From Lithodes maja (lineage: Eukaryota; Arthropoda; Malacostraca; Decapoda; Lithodidae), in NCBI GenBank assembly GCA_037953745.1, contig JBAKBP010001395.1, positions 151,033 through 215,032 of the forward strand: a DNA stretch of 64,000 bases, in the 5' to 3' direction. Below the pieces are notes generated by a model. The model searched no databases and had not been told where the DNA came from. It saw only the letters and a program-made list of their open reading frames with translations. A program made the position numbers and the translations under genes. Position 1 is the stretch's first letter. Every line of letters starts with the position of its first letter. This document shows positions 1 to 10,170 of this stretch, piece by piece.

Positions 1-1
1 T

Positions 2-1366
2 CCTTCTCGCCCTGCTTCTCCGCCTGCCCGGTCGTCGGCTAGTACTGCTCCTGCCCTGGCTCAGGTGGTTGCCCCTGCTGTCTCCCATGCGGGGGTTCTC
101 CGTCTGCTAGGGCAGGGTCCGCGCTTGCCCCCCATCCAGAAGGCCAAGGTCCCGTCGAGGACTATGCCTCTCCTCTATGGCTCCTTGGCTGTTTGGAAGG
201 GGGTGCAGGCCTCCCACCCGGAGCGTGCTACCGACTTCCCGTCAGGTGAGAGGGCCCTACCTTCGGGCTGGTCGGTCCAAATTAATGATAAAATGCAGTT
301 CAGGGCGATCAGGGTGGATGGTCAGGTGGCCGACGTGGAGGTGCGGGCTTACCCGACGAGGACTGACCTTCAGTACTTTTCGGTGAAGCCCAAGCCCCCG
401 TCTGCTCCTCGGACTAAGCTCTGGTCAGACTTCAGCCGCCAGGACATCCTTCAGGATGTTCAGTCCCTCGCTGTTTTGACGGGACTGTCCTCCTATGGGA
501 CGGGTTTGTGCGACGATGGTAAGCCTGGCTTAGCCGTCGTCCTTGATAATCCTCTCCCATTGGAGGCCTGGTTTGCTGAGGCCTTAGAATTCGCCAACCG
601 TTCCGTCGACAGATCAGTTTCAGTCCCTCCCCCGGAGTCGTCACTGCTTTTGCCTCCTCTTGTATCTGTCGGCGGATTGGATGGCAAGTTCTGGTCCTGG
701 ATCAGCGCTCCCAAACTTGAAATTTGTGCTGTTGCTAACCCGTTCTTTTCCCACCCGGATAAGTCCTCTGTCGACAGGGATTTTACCTTGCGGCAGAGGG
801 TGGCGAACTTATTATCTTGTCTTTTAGGTTCCCTCCAGACATCTGTTCACCACCTGCGGCTTATCGAGGCGACTGCACCTGGCGATCTTCGCGAGGGTTT
901 GGACCACGTTCGGCGGATCCACCTTCAGCTCGCGGTGTCTTTGGTTCCCGAGCTGAAGGCGGTTTTGTGCGAGGCTACTCGACAACGCCAGACGGTAAGG
1001 TCCTCGTTCTGCCGGAAGGCCCCTTTGGATATTCGTCAGGGTTTGTTGTACTCTGAGCTATATACATCGGGGCTTTTCGCGCAGGATGCTTGGGAATGCT
1101 ACGCTTCTCTGTCAGCGGACCCTGCTTACGACGCGCAAAGACGCGCTGTGTCGCGACCAGGGTCTTCGCAGTCCCGTCCTTCTGCCGGTCCTCCTCGGAG
1201 TGCTGCCGCCACTGCTGCCGCCAAGAAAGGGCGCAGGAAAGGGAAGTTGCCGGCCAGAGTGTCGGTTCCGCCTCGCACTTCTGCTCCTGCTCCCTTTCAT
1301 CCCCGCCGAGAAGGGGCTGGCCAGCCTTCCACTTCCGGCCGCACTTCGACGGGGTCCGACGCATGA
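2..1366 (+). CDS. DIRS gag-like protein (5' partial)
   Basis: The frame is open from the first bases of the window to a TGA at 1364, so the true start lies upstream. The product is proline- and serine-rich at the N-terminus. A central part of about 300 residues is predicted mostly helical. The tail (about 1140-1366) is basic and Ser/Ala/Pro-rich. No zinc knuckle is visible, as is usual for DIRS gag-like ORF1. Beyond the TGA TAG pair the same frame continues about 30 codons with an Arg-Gly-rich stretch (1397-1425) before the next stop, so the RGG tail may have been part of the protein before a nonsense mutation. The identity rests on position directly upstream of the DIRS RT, not on sequence recognition. 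Confidence 0.65.
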   Translation, partial: PSRPASPPARSSASTAPALAQVVAPAVSHAGVLRLLGQGPRLPPIQKAKVPSRTMPLLYGSLAVWKGVQASHPERATDFPSGERALPSGWSVQINDKMQFRAIRVDGQVADVEVRAYPTRTDLQYFSVKPKPPSAPRTKLWSDFSRQDILQDVQSLAVLTGLSSYGTGLCDDGKPGLAVVLDNPLPLEAWFAEALEFANRSVDRSVSVPPPESSLLLPPLVSVGGLDGKFWSWISAPKLEICAVANPFFSHPDKSSVDRDFTLRQRVANLLSCLLGSLQTSVHHLRLIEATAPGDLREGLDHVRRIHLQLAVSLVPELKAVLCEATRQRQTVRSSFCRKAPLDIRQGLLYSELYTSGLFAQDAWECYASLSADPAYDAQRRAVSRPGSSQSRPSAGPPRSAAATAAAKKGRRKGKLPARVSVPPRTSAPAPFHPRREGAGQPSTSGRTSTGSDA

Positions 1367-1440
1367 TAGACAGGGGATGGGGTGACCCGCCCTTTTCGGC
1401 GAGGTGGGGGGGGTAGAGGTGGTCAATGTGGCTCTTATGA

Positions 1441-2607
1441 CCGCAAGGACCGTACCGGGGGACCCTCCACGTCAAAAAATGTGTAGGTTCTCCGGGTCGG
1501 TCTCCTCCTTGTTCTCCTTCTCGCCTCGCCGAACGGGTCGCTCACCTCATCTCGGGGGCTCCCACAGGTTGTTTTCGCCCTTGCGCCCCTCGGTGGCCGC
1601 GAGGGACGTGGGGGCGGAAGATTGCACGGAGGGGTCTAACCTGGAGATGGAAGTCCAGACCCCCACTCAGCTCTTGTCAACGAAGCCGGCCTGTCTCTTC
1701 GGAGGTGGCCGACGTGATTACATCCATGCACGAGCAGGGAATCGTCACGGAGGTGAAAGCCGGTCAACCGGTTTTCCTCTCCCGTGTTTTTCTGGTACCG
1801 AAGAAGGACTGCGACGCGATGCGACCGGTGGTGGATCTGTCGGCCCTCAACGGGCACATCGTGAACACGCGGTTTCGGATGCTAACGGTGCACCAGGTAC
1901 GACTGGCCCTGCGACCTCTGTCGTGGGTAGTGTCGCTGGACCTCAAGGATGCGTATTGGCACGTTCCTATCCATCCTCGTTTCCAGCGATTCTTGGCCGT
2001 TCAGACTTCCGATCGTGTGTTCATGCTCGACAGACTTCCCTTCGGTCTCAACATCGCGCCGCGGATCTTCTCGAAACTGGTGAAGCAGGCTCTGAATCCT
2101 CTCCTCAGGGGCGGCCTCCAGATCCTGTTTTACTTGGACGACTGGTTGATAGTTTCAGACACCCTAGAACAGTGCGTTCGCGACACCCTCACAGTAGTTC
2201 GACACATCACACAGTTAGGGTTCAAAGTAAACATTCCCAAGTCCCGCCTGACCCCGTCGCGTGTCGTGACGTGGGTAGGTCTCGAATGGGATCTGTCCAA
2301 CGCTACGGTAACCCAGAGTCAGCCAAACGCGGTGCAACTTCGCAGGAAGGTCTTCGCCGTGTTGCACTCGGTCTCCCTCACGAGGAGGATCTGGGACTCG
2401 TTAGTGGGTTCCCTGAATTGGGCTGCTCTGACCATTCCCTTAGGGAGGCTCAGGCTGCGCCGCCTAATCCTCATGGGCAACAAGGTGTTTCCGTTGGCCC
2501 CTATGGATCGGCTCATGCCGATCCCGCGTACCATTCACAGACACTTAGGACACTGGGTTGCTCGGGGCACGCTCTCTGCGGCTGTGCCCTGGACCGCCCC
2601 CCCCCCC
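1441..2607 (+). CDS. DIRS ORF2, reverse transcriptase part
   Basis: Frame 1 opens after TGA 1438. The RT core shows LDLKDAYWHVPIHP near 1936, LPFGLNIAPRIF near 2036 and the catalytic YLDD box at about 2131, followed by a conserved GLEWDLS segment. These are motifs of the LTR/DIRS type of RT, distinct from the LINE RTs elsewhere in the window. Translation should continue into RNase H, but that domain lies one frame further on. The switch coincides with an 11-C run at 2597-2607, so an extra C (mutation or assembly error) is the simplest explanation. No ATG is obvious at the frame opening; the first good ATGs lie near 1705. Confidence 0.8.
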
Positions 2608-3433
2608 GCCGACGATCTGGGTGGATACAGATGCGTCGAGCGAGGTGGGCTGGGGTTACCAATCCAACCTGGGACATCAACTTCACGGCAGATGGGTGGG
2701 ACACTCACACCTACACATCAATGCCCTCGAACTCTTGGTTCCTTTGTTCTTCCTGCGCGACCACGCGCTGGCCCTTCGGGGCCAGTCGGTGGCCTTCCGG
2801 ATGGACAATCGGACAGCTGTCCACTGTATCCAAAAGCAGGGGTCCTCCAGGTCTTTGACTCTGTTGGGGATCTCCGAGAAGTTGTTCTTCCTCGCGAACC
2901 GACACAACATCTCCCTGCACGCCTCCTACCTGCCCGGGACTGCCAACCTATGGGCGGACGCCCTGTCGAGAGGACAGGGCGTTCTTGTAGAATGGGCGAT
3001 GAAACAGACTGTATTCGACGACCTCGCGGCTTCCTGGGGTGTTCCGGAGGTCGACTTGTTCGCATCGAAGGAGACGCGCAAGTTGCCTCGGTACCTGTCC
3101 CTCCGGACTCGTACTCCGGAGGGGGGTCCGGACGCTTTCATGGAAGACTGGAGCAGGTGGCAGTCGATATACATATTTCCGCCACCAGACGCACTGTTGA
3201 TGTGCAAAGTCCTCGTGAGGCTGCGGCTGTACCGCGGCAGAGTCTGGCTCATAGCGCCTCTGTGGCCGGCCCAGGCTTGGTACTCCCAGTTGAAGCGGTG
3301 GTGCCCGAGTCCGGTCCCTCTCCCTCTCTCACACTTCCACTTGAGCCAGGTTGGAGACCTACGGACCTCGTTGGCCTTCGCATCGTGGATGTTCGTGAGG
3401 CACGGTGGCTCCCAGTCCACGGACGGGACCTGA
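2558..3433 (+). CDS. DIRS RNase H and methyltransferase-like domains
   Basis: In frame 2 an RNase H is recognisable: VDTDASSEVGWG (about 2620), HINALEL, MDNRTAVH, and LPGTANLWADALSR near 2930, carrying the acidic catalytic residues. It is followed by a segment with VDLFASKETRKLPRY, YIFPPPDALL and LIAPLWPAQAWY, the pattern of the Dam-like methyltransferase domain found in DIRS elements. The frame ends at 3431-3433, overlapping the recombinase. It is frame-shifted from the RT at the poly-C run 2597-2607. Frame 1 also stays open through this whole stretch, which could mislead gene prediction into one long 888-residue product with a nonsense middle. Confidence 0.8.
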   Translation: MLGARSLRLCPGPPPPPPTIWVDTDASSEVGWGYQSNLGHQLHGRWVGHSHLHINALELLVPLFFLRDHALALRGQSVAFRMDNRTAVHCIQKQGSSRSLTLLGISEKLFFLANRHNISLHASYLPGTANLWADALSRGQGVLVEWAMKQTVFDDLAASWGVPEVDLFASKETRKLPRYLSLRTRTPEGGPDAFMEDWSRWQSIYIFPPPDALLMCKVLVRLRLYRGRVWLIAPLWPAQAWYSQLKRWCPSPVPLPLSHFHLSQVGDLRTSLAFASWMFVRHGGSQSTDGT

Positions 3434-4371
3434 CTGACTTCCTGAAGCGTTCATGGACGTCTTCGACTTGGGGGACTTACGAGTCCCACTGGAGGTCTTT
3501 TACTAGGTGGATACAGGACACTCGCCAGACTGTTAGCTCTCCTTCCCTCGTCCTACACTACTTGTTTCACCTCTTCCGTACACGTCGCTTTCAAGTCAAC
3601 ACTATACGTAACCACTTGTCTGCCATCCGGGAGGTCTTTGAGTCCGTCACTGGGCTGGTCGTTCCTCCGAAGGGGCTGGATTCCTTCATGAAGGCTGCCT
3701 TCAGGGAGCGACCGCCTCCGCGCCAGATCCCTCCTCAGTGGGATCTGGGGCGTGCTCTGGACCTTCTGGCTTCACACACATATACACGGGACACTACACC
3801 GGTTCAGTTGCTGGAGCGTACACTCTTCCTTGTCGCTCTGGCCACTGGGGATAGGGTGTCTGCACTAGCTGCCATGTCACGGTCCCAGGAATGCATGCGA
3901 TTCTCCCCGTCATTGAATGTCGTCACGTTAGCCCCCTCCCCTCATTTTGTTGCCAAGAATGAGAGAGAGACCCACGTTTTCAAGCCTTTCACCATCCAGG
4001 CTTTAAAGCGTGGGCATACTCACCATGTGTTGTGCCCGGTGCAGGCCTTGCACTCTTATGTTGAGTCTGTGGCTCCGACTTCGGGGACTGCTGTGTGGGT
4101 GTCTCCTCAGACTGGTGGGAGGCTCTCGAAGGTACAGATAGGACGCCACATTTGTCGGGTTATTCGTGCCAGTAACCCTGCTTGTCGGGGTTCTGCGCAC
4201 GATGTGCGGTCCTTTGCTGCCTCCTTACGGTTCCTGCAGACTCGTTCGTTGCCTGACGTCGCCTCGGCGGGTTTGTGGTCTTCTATCCATACCTTCATCT
4301 CCTCCTACCTCTCCATGTCCATTGTTAGACCCCCTCGGCCTGTGATAGCTCTCGGGAGTCGTGTTTCCTAG
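3355..4371 (+). CDS. DIRS tyrosine recombinase (integrase)
   Basis: This enzyme would integrate the circular DIRS DNA intermediate and replaces a DDE integrase. The N-terminal core-binding region includes GTYESHWRSFTRW and a segment starting NTIRNHLSAIREVF. The catalytic part shows ATGDRVSALAAMS (first Arg, about 3846), SAHDVRSFAASL (His-x-x-Arg, about 4198) and a terminal FISSYL (nucleophilic Tyr, about 4305), so the R-HxxR-Y set is complete. The frame is open far upstream; the domain homology starts near 3355, overlapping the end of the methyltransferase frame as in other DIRS elements. The start codon is not resolved. Confidence 0.85.
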   Translation, partial: RPTDLVGLRIVDVREARWLPVHGRDLTDFLKRSWTSSTWGTYESHWRSFTRWIQDTRQTVSSPSLVLHYLFHLFRTRRFQVNTIRNHLSAIREVFESVTGLVVPPKGLDSFMKAAFRERPPPRQIPPQWDLGRALDLLASHTYTRDTTPVQLLERTLFLVALATGDRVSALAAMSRSQECMRFSPSLNVVTLAPSPHFVAKNERETHVFKPFTIQALKRGHTHHVLCPVQALHSYVESVAPTSGTAVWVSPQTGGRLSKVQIGRHICRVIRASNPACRGSAHDVRSFAASLRFLQTRSLPDVASAGLWSSIHTFISSYLSMSIVRPPRPVIALGSRVS

Positions 4372-4811
4372 AGCTCTAGCGAAGTTGCCTGGTCTTCCCC
4401 CCTTGTCACTCTTTCTTTTACTTTGTTTTCTTTGCGAAGGGGGGGGGGGGGAGTACGGGTTTGCAACACTGGATTACAAGTTTGGGATTATGTTATATGT
4501 ATATAGTACATAAGTGTTTTTGCCTCCTTGAAAATTGTGTTTTAATTTTGTGTTCCATGTTTTTGTTCATTTTGGAAGAAAAGGGATTTTGTGTACAGTG
4601 CTTTTTGGTTTAAGACAAGTCTATGGTTTTGCATTACTATGAATGACGGGCACGTGTTAAAACTGCTCTTTTTAGCTACTCCTCAGTTTTTCACTCTTTT
4701 ATTTAACTCTCTTGTTTAACTTGTGTTTCTTTGTCATTCATAATTTTGTCTTATGCATTGTTTTTTTTGGTATGTTGGGCTTGGATGTCCTCCTCCTATT
4801 TGTTATGCAGT

Positions 4812-4924
4812 CTTGACGTTGGATTTGCCAAGACTACTAACAAATTGGGAGGTTTGACGTACCTCCCAACCTACCAAATAGGAAAACCTACTATTTGGTA
4901 GTAGTCTTGGAAAATCCAACGTAC
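4812..4924. repeat. DIRS internal complementary region (imperfect palindrome)
   Basis: The left arm starting near 4815 (CGTTGGATTTGCCAAGACTA) is complementary, with one mismatch, to the right arm ending near 4921 (TAGTCTTGGAAAATCCAACG). The right half is also complementary to 5252-5332. In DIRS elements an internal region matches both termini and templates circle closure. Palindromy is expected when the two termini are inverted copies of each other. Confidence 0.75.
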
Positions 4925-5251
4925 ATAATACCCTCCCTCACGCCGGACCCCTGCCCATCCGCGTTCTTCTGCTGACGTGAGATGTGATAACAAGAGAGGG
5001 TCGCTTATGCGCACGTTCGACAGGGATCTGCGCATGACGAAACACGGGATGGGCCTTGAGCGGTAACTAAGGTAAACCCCTTTTTCTTCTCTTCTATGCT
5101 TTTTTCACCTTCGGTGGTAGTTTTGGTTAATGTACAACGTCTCCTAGAGCAAGATAAGGAGTAGACTCTAGACGTTTTCTTTTTAACCGCGGTTGGAATG
5201 ACGACATAGCAGTCAAATTAGACAAGTCGTCATTGCAATTAGGTTAATAGC

Positions 5252-5332
5252 CTTGACGTTGGATTTTCCAAGACTACTACCAAATAGTAGGTTTTCCTAT
5301 TTGGTAGGTTGGGAGGTATGTGAAACCTCCCA
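5252..5332 (+). repeat. DIRS right terminal repeat end
   Basis: Reverse-complement match to about 4843-4924, with few mismatches, through the small hairpin GGGAGGT...ACCTCCC at 5311-5330. Similarity stops at about 5332, where LINE coding sequence begins. Confidence 0.7.
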
Positions 5333-7809
5333 ATAATGAATTAATTTTGGAAACCTTGCGTATGTTAGAAATTATTTGTAAAAGGAAAAATAGGCTTATT
5401 CTTGCAGGGGACTTTAATTGCGGGGAGGTGGATTGGGAATGTTTGGATGCGGGTTCAAATGAAAATACTTGGGGTAGCAAATTTCTTGAACTAACAATGG
5501 GGTATCTATTAACACAACACGTTATGGAAAATACAAGATTTAGAGGAGGTGATGAACCATCAAGACTCGACTTATTATTCACCAAAGACCCCCAAGAAAT
5601 AAAGAACCTAACATATTTGAGTCCCATGGGAAAAAGCGATCATGCTGTGATTGAATTTGAATTGACAGTGGAATTTCTGGAAGGCAGAGAGGAGGAACAT
5701 AGGGAATATAGACTAAATTATAGTAAGGCGGATTATGAATCATGACGAGGATACTTTGCAAATATAGATTGGTCATTTATTGAGCAAGAACAGAATATTC
5801 AGGTAAAATACACCATGTTACTAGACATTTACAGGGAGGGGGTAGATAAATATGTACCAACATTTAAGGATAGAAAGCTGGCTAAGGAGAAAGAGTGGTT
5901 TAACATGCGATGTCACATTGCCCAGAACAAAAAGGACTCTGCATGGAATAAAGTGAGAAGGAGACACACTGAGGAAAAATGGAATGAGTATAAGAATGCT
6001 AGAAACAACTATGTCAAGACTATAAGAGAGGAGAAAAAGAACTTTGAAAAAGATATTGTAAACAAATGTAATAAAGAACCCAAACTGTTCTATAGTTATA
6101 TCAACGGCAAAACAAAAATAAAGGACAAAATAACAAAGCTTAGGGTAGAGGGTCAATTATATGAAGACACAGTGGGTATGTGTGAAATTATGAATGATAC
6201 ATTAACATCCGTGTTTGTGGAGGAGGATGACTATGTAGAACCTGTGGTGGAATTGAACGAGATACAGGGACTAGAGTCGATAGAAGTCAACAAGGATGAA
6301 CTAAAATCATTGTTGGAAGAATTGGACGTGAGAAAATCTATGGGCCCAGATAACATTGCTGGATGGGTATTAAGAGAATGTTCTGAACAACTAGTGAGAC
6401 CTATTTTTAATATTGTTCAACACTCATTAAACAAGGGGGAACTTCCCTTAGAATGGAAACAAGCAAATATAACTCCAATATATAAGAGTGGAAATAAAGA
6501 AGACCCGCTAAATTATCGACCGGTATCCTTAACGAGTGTTATATGCAAGCTTTGTGAAAAGATTATTAGAAAAAGATGGGTGGGTATGTTGGAGGAGAGG
6601 GAAATAATTTCAAGCAAGCAGTTCGGGTTCAGAAAAGGTCATTTGTGTACCACAAATTTGTTGAGTTACTATGATAGGGTAATTGACATTGTACAAGGGA
6701 GGGAGGGGTGGGTAGATTGTATTTACTTAGATTTCAAGAAGGCATTTGATAAGGTGCCTCATAAGAGATTGTTGTGGAAGCTCAGGACTGTGGGGCGGGT
6801 TGAGGGAGTATAATTAAAGTGGATGGAAAACTATTTAATTGGGAGGGAAATGCGAACGGTAATAAAAGGAAAGTTCTCCTCGTGGAAAAGGGTAAAAAGC
6901 GGAGTGCCTCAAGGATCGGTGTTGGCCCCAATCATGTTTTTGGTTTTCATCAACGACCTTCAAATGGGAATAGGCTCATATATATCTATGTTTGCTGATG
7001 ATGCAAAATTAATGAAGCATATTATAAGTAGGAGTAGTTGTGAAGAATTACAGAGAGACCTAGATAAGTTATATGAGTGGAGTCAAACTTGGAAAATGGA
7101 ATTCAACACGAGTAAGTGTCAGGTTCTTGAGATGGGAAAAAGTAAATATAGACCTTCTTGGGGATATAAAATAGGAGATGAAATAATTAGTAAAGCTGTG
7201 AAAGCAAAAGACCTAGGGGTAGTTGTGGCAGACAGCTTGTCACCTGAACAGCATATACATACAATAACTGGTGAAACCTATGCAGTGTTGACTAACATGA
7301 GAATAGCTCTGAATTATTTAGATGAAGAGATGTTAGCAAAAATAATAGGGACAATAATACGACCAAGACTGGAGTATGCAGCAGTTGTGTGGTCTCCACA
7401 CCTTATAAAACATAATAAAAAACTGGAAAGAGTTCAGAGAGTTGCCACTAAGATGATAGCTAGCCTTAGAGACCTGCCTTATGAGGAGAGATTGGAGAGG
7501 CTAAAGCTGACAACGCTGAGGGAGAGGAGAGAGAGAGGTGACATGATCATGATGTTTAAGTGTGTGAAAGGTTTTGAGAAGATCGACAAGGGAGATTTTG
7601 TGGTGAGGGACGAGGGAAGAACCAGGGGTCATGATTGTAAGTTGAGGAAAGTTATATGTAAGTCTGATGTAAGAAAGTTCAGCTTCCCGTATAGAAGCAT
7701 TGAGTGTTGGAATAAGTTGGATGGGGAGGTGATGGGAGCAAGAAATATCCAAACTTTTAAAGCAAAATTGGATAAATGTAGAGAGAGAGACAGGACAACA
7801 CGAGCTTAG
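5320..7809 (+). pseudogene. CR1-like LINE ORF2 (EN-RT), two nonsense mutations
   Basis: All three open segments (to 5745, 5815-6813, 6823-7809) are in the same frame, separated by a TGA at 5743 and a TAA at 6811, so this is one decayed ORF. The endonuclease begins in its middle: GDFNCGEVDW near 5410, RLDLLFTKDP, and GKSDHAVIEF near 5632 (catalytic SDH). The RT shows ADITPIYKSG-like and NYRPVSLTSV blocks, QFGFRKGHLCTTNLL, IYLDFKKAFDKVPHKR (about 6720), GVPQGSVLAPIMF (about 6902) and FADDAK (about 6990). The C-terminal part has RLEYAAVVWSPHL. The first codons (GTG at 5320) are DIRS sequence read in frame. The copy cannot make active enzyme. Confidence 0.85.
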
Positions 7810-7862
7810 GCTCAAATCCTGTATACTACAATTAGGTGAGTACAATTAGGTGAGTACACACA
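5333..7862 (+). mobile_element. CR1-like LINE, 5'-cut by DIRS
   Basis: One LINE frame (endonuclease end, RT, C-terminal region) is followed by a short 3' UTR with the tandem tail unit AATTAGGTGAGTAC repeated near 7831-7858. Tandem-repeat tails of this kind are typical of CR1/L2-type LINEs. A related copy lies at 58346-60796. Confidence 0.85.
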
Positions 7863-8432
7863 TTATTAATATTAATAGCCTAGCAGTAAATAAAAGTTAC
7901 GTAATATACAGTACTGTACAGTACTCGCCTTATCCTAAATCTTCTATTTACACTATGTACAGGAGTTGATTGAAGGGGGTTAATCAGAATCCGAGGTCCG
8001 TATATCGGAGACGGTTTGCTTCTTGCACCCATACTCCTCACAAACCTGGAGCACTGTACGACCATTCTCAAGCTTCCTTATCAGTTCTAGCTTTTGTTCT
8101 ACACTCAGAGTAACCTTTACCCGCTTGACAGTCTTTTGAGGCTTGGGGGGCATGGTGGCTGGCAATGAAAGTCGATAATAACTTCACAAACACCTTAATA
8201 ACCAGGTAGTCGCACGGCGGGTTGTAAACAAGCTTGAATGACTAGGCGGGAACGGGTGGCGTCACCCGTCGCGAGAGCCACCTACCGGACAAAATTTTAA
8301 GTATTCGGACAAGTATGCGTTACGGTACGCACTACCGGACGATCGGACCGGACTCCGGATTGTGTCCGGATTGTTGAAAGTCCGGATTGGTGAAGTCCGA
8401 ATTTGCGAGGGTCGACTGTACAGTACAGTACT
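7863..8432 (-). mobile_element. Tigger/pogo-like non-autonomous derivative
   Basis: The right end reads, on the minus strand, TACAGTCGACCCTCGCAA followed by several TCCGGA-rich blocks. It leads to a short ORF encoding a CENP-B/Tigger-type helix-turn-helix. The left end near 7910 has TACAGTAC motifs, but the terminal inverted repeat is not convincing there. The element therefore looks internally deleted and perhaps truncated. A few dozen bases at 7863-7905 hold nothing recognisable. Confidence 0.5.
7980..8165 (-). pseudogene. Tigger-like transposase N-terminal helix-turn-helix remnant
   Basis: The 61-residue frame carries KRVKVTLSVEQKLELIRKLE and CEEYGCKKQTVSDIR, the first helix-turn-helix of pogo/Tigger transposases, which binds the terminal repeats. 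A stop follows three residues later, so the second DNA-binding half and the DDE catalytic domain are absent. The remnant cannot catalyse transposition. It could in principle bind element ends, but there is no evidence of expression. Confidence 0.7.
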
Positions 8433-8967
8433 GTAAAATGAAGTCACACTGATTGTATATGCCCACTGTCCAGGTACAACAGTGGACAATAGTTGGTGGA
8501 AAACCAAAAGATACCTCATAATAATTTTTTGTGATTCTAGATAGTGTTAATGACAAATAAACATTAAACGGTACATTATTTTTAACATCGTTCTTAACAC
8601 CAATAACCCCCAAATGAAATTATTGAAAGCATTTGATCCGTTCATGATTCGTACCCAGGATACTATACACTCCAACCTCCATTCAACGGACAAATGCGTG
8701 CAAGCACCTGTCCGTTCCTGCTAAATGTCCGTTGCTGCTAAATACTGTCCAGTCCGGATGTAATCCGGAAATTCCTTGAGAAAAATCCGGTGTTGAGTAC
8801 AGGTGTCCGGATCGTGACATTTAACTGTTATGCATCCTTTTTTTTTACTGTACCTGAAATAAATCCTGGTAATATGTATTGTTTTTATTAGTATACATAT
8901 GAAAAGTTGGTGTTTCTTACCTTATATCTAATATATGTACACTATTTACATGATCAAGAATAGCTTT

Positions 8968-9762
8968 TTATTCTTGATCCATGGCATCAGCCTCACCACC
9001 AGACACCGGCACCGGCAGGGGATCATCAATGTCAAACATGTCTGGTGAGGGGGCCCTGGAGCTAGTACCTGGCCATGGCAGAGGGATGGCAGGGACTGGT
9101 AGAGGTCTAGCCTCAAACCCAGTGAAGTCATTGTGAGGTAGAGGGCTAGTGGGACCAGGTAGAGGGCTAGCAGGGCCAGGTAGAGGGATAGCTGGGCCAG
9201 GTAGAGGGATAACAGGGCCAGGTAGAGGGATAGCTGGGCCAGGTAGAGGGATAGCAGGGCCAGGTAGAGGGCTAGCAGGGCCTGGCACTCTAACTCCTGA
9301 ACACCCTGGCTGTGGGCTACCTGGACGAGTGACTAACTCCTGAACACCCTGGCTGTGGGCTACCTGGACGAGTGACTCTAACTCCTGAACACCCTGGCTG
9401 TGGGCTACCTGGACGAGTGGGAAGGGGGCAAAGAAGCTGCTAACCTTGGTTTGGTGGCCCACTTTATATTGTTCCTTGATAATGTAGTCCCGCAGCAGTC
9501 TTAGGTGCTGCACCCTCACTTCCTCAAAACAGCTGTACGTGGTGTAATCAAGGAGTTTATCGACGCAGGTACAGAGTGAGGACATCTTTTCACGTTTAAC
9601 AGGCATTTCGTCTTCCCCCTCACTACTATCACTTGACTCAGGGTTGAGTACTGACGCTACTATCTCAGCGTCTGTTAATATTTCGTTCCCAGAGAGACAA
9701 TGGAGGACTGACGCTCTCCAATTTCCCGCGCTTGGGGTGACGTCATGCGCCTGCCCCGCCAC
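8968..9762 (-). pseudogene. Tigger-like C-terminal region with internal minisatellites
   Basis: The 264-residue frame starts at an ATG just inside the element and includes an acidic patch (SSDSSEGEDEMP) and a helical segment (CVDKLLDYTTYSCFEEVRV), reminiscent of the C-terminal tails of Tigger transposases. The second half is low complexity: a SLVQVAHSQGVQEL-type unit two to three times, then GPAIPLP-type heptads. No DDE motif or helix-turn-helix is present, so it is not a transposase. It may be a transposase tail left by internal deletion. The family assignment rests mainly on terminal repeats and TA targets. Confidence 0.5.
9132..9420. repeat. Two adjacent minisatellites inside the Tigger-like element
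   Basis: 9132-9286: a 21-bp unit (AGGTAGAGGGATAGCAGGGCC with variants) repeated about seven times. 9287-9420: about three copies of a unit of roughly 40-45 bp beginning CTCCTGAACACCCTGGCTGT. Both keep the minus-strand frame open. Confidence 0.8.
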
Positions 9763-10170
9763 CTACCGGACGGACTTAGCACAGCTACGGATTGACTGCT
9801 CATGAATCCGGAATTGTCCGGACTACGTTTTTTGACAGTAATTGCCGATATCCGGAGAATCAGAGTCCGTTGAATGGAGGTTCGAGTGTATACAGAACTT
9901 ACATGCTCTAACCATTACACCATCAAGACAGTTAAAGGTACAGCATGTGACCACAATTATTATCCATTAATCGAATACTGGATATCAATCTAATCATGTA
10001 ATAAATCCAATTGCACTATGAAAAACCTAATGCTTATGCGATAGGAAAGACCATTTTATGGGGCACAGATCTCAAGTAACTGACCTCGCTACAAAATATT
10101 CCTGAACCTATTGATAATATTTTTAACATCATTCTTAACACCAATAACCAACACTTTGCAAACTTTCTAG

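Larger units (their letters stand above)
1..5332 (+). mobile_element. DIRS-like retrotransposon, 3' 5.3 kb (left end outside window)
   Basis: The order gag-like ORF, RT, RNase H, methyltransferase-like segment, tyrosine recombinase, then an internal complementary region and a terminal repeat is the DIRS layout. There is no LTR, DDE integrase or endonuclease. After the recombinase stop (4371) lie about 440 bp of non-coding DNA with a G run near 4440, the palindromic region 4812-4924, a unique stretch 4925-5251 and the right terminus 5252-5332. The sequence changes abruptly at about 5332 into the middle of a LINE endonuclease frame, so DIRS probably inserted into that LINE. The left inverted terminal repeat lies before the window. 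Confidence 0.85.
8664..9893 (-). mobile_element. Tigger/pogo-like DNA transposon derivative, 1.2 kb
   Basis: Terminal inverted repeats: CACTCCAACCTCCATTCAAC starting near 8669 and its complement ending near 9889 (GTTGAATGGAGGTTCGAGTG), one mismatch, each flanked by TA, the Tc1/mariner/pogo target. The insertion splits a tRNA-like repeat cleanly. It carries one minus-strand ORF but no DDE catalytic domain. Confidence 0.75.
8560..10149 (-). repeat. tRNA-like repeat (SINE-like), split by a Tigger-like insertion
   Basis: Read on the minus strand from about 10111, this repeat has a conserved leader, then a tRNA-like core with box A (GATGGTGTAATGGTTAGAGC) near 9930 and, after the inserted transposon, a box-B-like GGGTACGAATC near 8650. 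It ends with ATGCTTTCAATAATTTCATT and a tail segment 8578-8613. The same tail motif recurs at 10112-10149, just before the leader, so a second unit precedes it head-to-tail. Related copies occur at 25795, 26600 and 26975. Confidence 0.65.

Noticed and set aside
1404..2858. 484-codon frame over the DIRS RT
   Set aside because: It is in a different frame from the RT motifs and contains none; an overlap of GC-rich coding DNA.
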